A stretch of 8,881 nt of DNA, from NCBI GenBank assembly GCA_040904625.1, contig JBBDTC010000089.1, forward strand, positions 1-8,881, written 5' to 3'. Under the pieces are notes generated by a model. The model worked only from the letters and a program-made list of their open reading frames with translations. It ran no database searches and was not told the origin of the DNA. Of this stretch, positions 8,415 to 8,881 are shown piece by piece. The position numbers and the translations under genes were made by a program. The DNA is from JACKNG01 sp040904625 (GTDB lineage: Bacteria; Pseudomonadota; Gammaproteobacteria; Ga0077536). Each line of letters starts with the position of its first letter. Within the stretch, counting starts at the first letter, position 1.

Positions 8415-8837
8415 TCAATCGAAGCGCCGCGCGGCCGACAATGCGATATTGGCGATCTGGAACTGGTTGAACAAATCCATGATGTCGACGGCCGGCTGCA
8501 AGGGGACTTCGGGGTCGACGGCCAGCATCACCCGCAGCGCTGCCGGATCGCGGATCCCTGCGGCGTAGCTGCGCAGCCCGTCCATACTGCTCTCGCCGCC
8601 ATTCAACCAGATGGCCCCGTTGGCATGCAGTTCGACCGCGATCAGGGTCGTATCCATGCTCGCACCGGCACTACCCGCAGACTGGGCGAATTCGATCGCG
8701 CGCGGGCGCAGGAAATTGGTCTGCAGCATAAAGAAGATGAGCAGGATGAAAACGACGTCGATCAAGGGCGTCAACGACATGCGCCCGGCACGCCGGTGGC
8801 GACGCATGGGCATCAGGGCCTGGCGTGTCGCGTCCAT
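8415..8837 (-). CDS. exbD: ExbD/TolR family protein 1 (canonical Asp)
   Basis: A 140-aa ExbD/TolR-type inner-membrane protein. After a basic cytosolic N-terminus (MRRHRRAGR at residues 11-19) comes SLTPLIDVVFILLIFFML (21-38), the classic ExbD helix, with the proton-binding Asp at D27 (codon GAC at 8759-8757). The periplasmic domain follows (about 45-140), with VELHANGAIWLNG and the closing VDIMDLFNQFQIANIALSAARR, matching the ExbD fold. Length is normal. The ATG at 8837 lies 2 nt after the stop of the preceding partial gene, with only a weak AGGG about 14 nt upstream, so coupled translation is likely. It should form the motor core with an ExbB/TolQ-type channel and with ExbD-2. The palindrome begins right after its stop. 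Confidence 0.93.
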   Translation of the reverse strand: MDATRQALMPMRRHRRAGRMSLTPLIDVVFILLIFFMLQTNFLRPRAIEFAQSAGSAGASMDTTLIAVELHANGAIWLNGGESSMDGLRSYAAGIRDPAALRVMLAVDPEVPLQPAVDIMDLFNQFQIANIALSAARRFD

Positions 8838-8839
8838 GC

Positions 8840-8881
8840 TCAGGCACGGCCCTGCATGGTCAACACACGTGTGATGACGTC
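8840..8881 (-). CDS. 3' end of a gene, probably MotA/TolQ/ExbB proton channel subunit (partial)
   Basis: An open frame enters from the window edge and ends at TGA 8842-8840, giving the last 13 residues DVITRVLTMQGRA. The tail is too short for a family match. It is 2 nt from the ExbD-1 ATG in the same direction, the spacing expected within an operon. ExbB/TolQ genes normally directly precede exbD, so by context it is likely the channel subunit; this is inference from position, not from residues. Confidence 0.5.
   Translation of the reverse strand, partial: DVITRVLTMQGRA

Noticed and set aside
6674..8881. Zorya-type anti-phage defence system (ZorA/ZorB are MotA/MotB-like)
   Set aside because: The ExbD proteins lack an OmpA-like peptidoglycan-binding domain and no ZorC, ZorD or ZorE-like gene is present; TonB-like features fit better.

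Overview
The window is GC-rich, gene-dense bacterial DNA. It fits a gammaproteobacterium: the first gene is full length and very close in layout to enterobacterial Uup, and Tat, Ton/Tol-type and DUF1329 genes point to a Gram-negative envelope. The genus cannot be fixed from the sequence. No rRNA, tRNA, CRISPR array, integrase or intact insertion sequence was found.

Layout. On the + strand, 12-1934 encodes Uup, an ABC-F ATPase. It converges on everything else, which lies on the - strand. Read in transcription order (right to left) the - strand holds: the last 13 codons of a gene cut by the window edge (8840-8881, probably a MotA/TolQ/ExbB-type proton channel subunit); ExbD-1 (8415-8837); a long nested palindrome (about 8245-8407); ExbD-2 (7794-8231); a TonB-like anchored von Willebrand factor A protein (6674-7789); a large exported, TPR-like helical-repeat protein (4419-6674); a CobW-type GTPase/metallochaperone (3369-4364); and an exported DUF1329 protein (1955-3337). 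Spacings are small (2, 4, -1, 54 and 31 nt) apart from the 183-nt gap holding the palindrome, so at least the segment from ExbD-2 to the helical-repeat protein should be one operon, perhaps running on into cobW and DUF1329.

How the genes may work together. ExbB/ExbD complexes use the proton motive force to drive a TonB-type protein with one N-terminal membrane helix. Here the protein in that slot keeps the TonB-like anchor, including an SxxxH motif in the helix and a Pro/Glu-rich periplasmic spacer, but carries a vWA domain with a MIDAS metal site in place of a TonB C-terminal domain. The two ExbD proteins differ at the key membrane residue: Asp in ExbD-1, Asn in ExbD-2. With the periplasmic helical-repeat protein at the end, the cluster looks like a Ton-type motor whose output is a vWA module. 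This is the most notable content of the window. The palindrome splits the operon between the two exbD genes and looks like an inserted dispersed repeat or an RNA-processing/attenuation hairpin.
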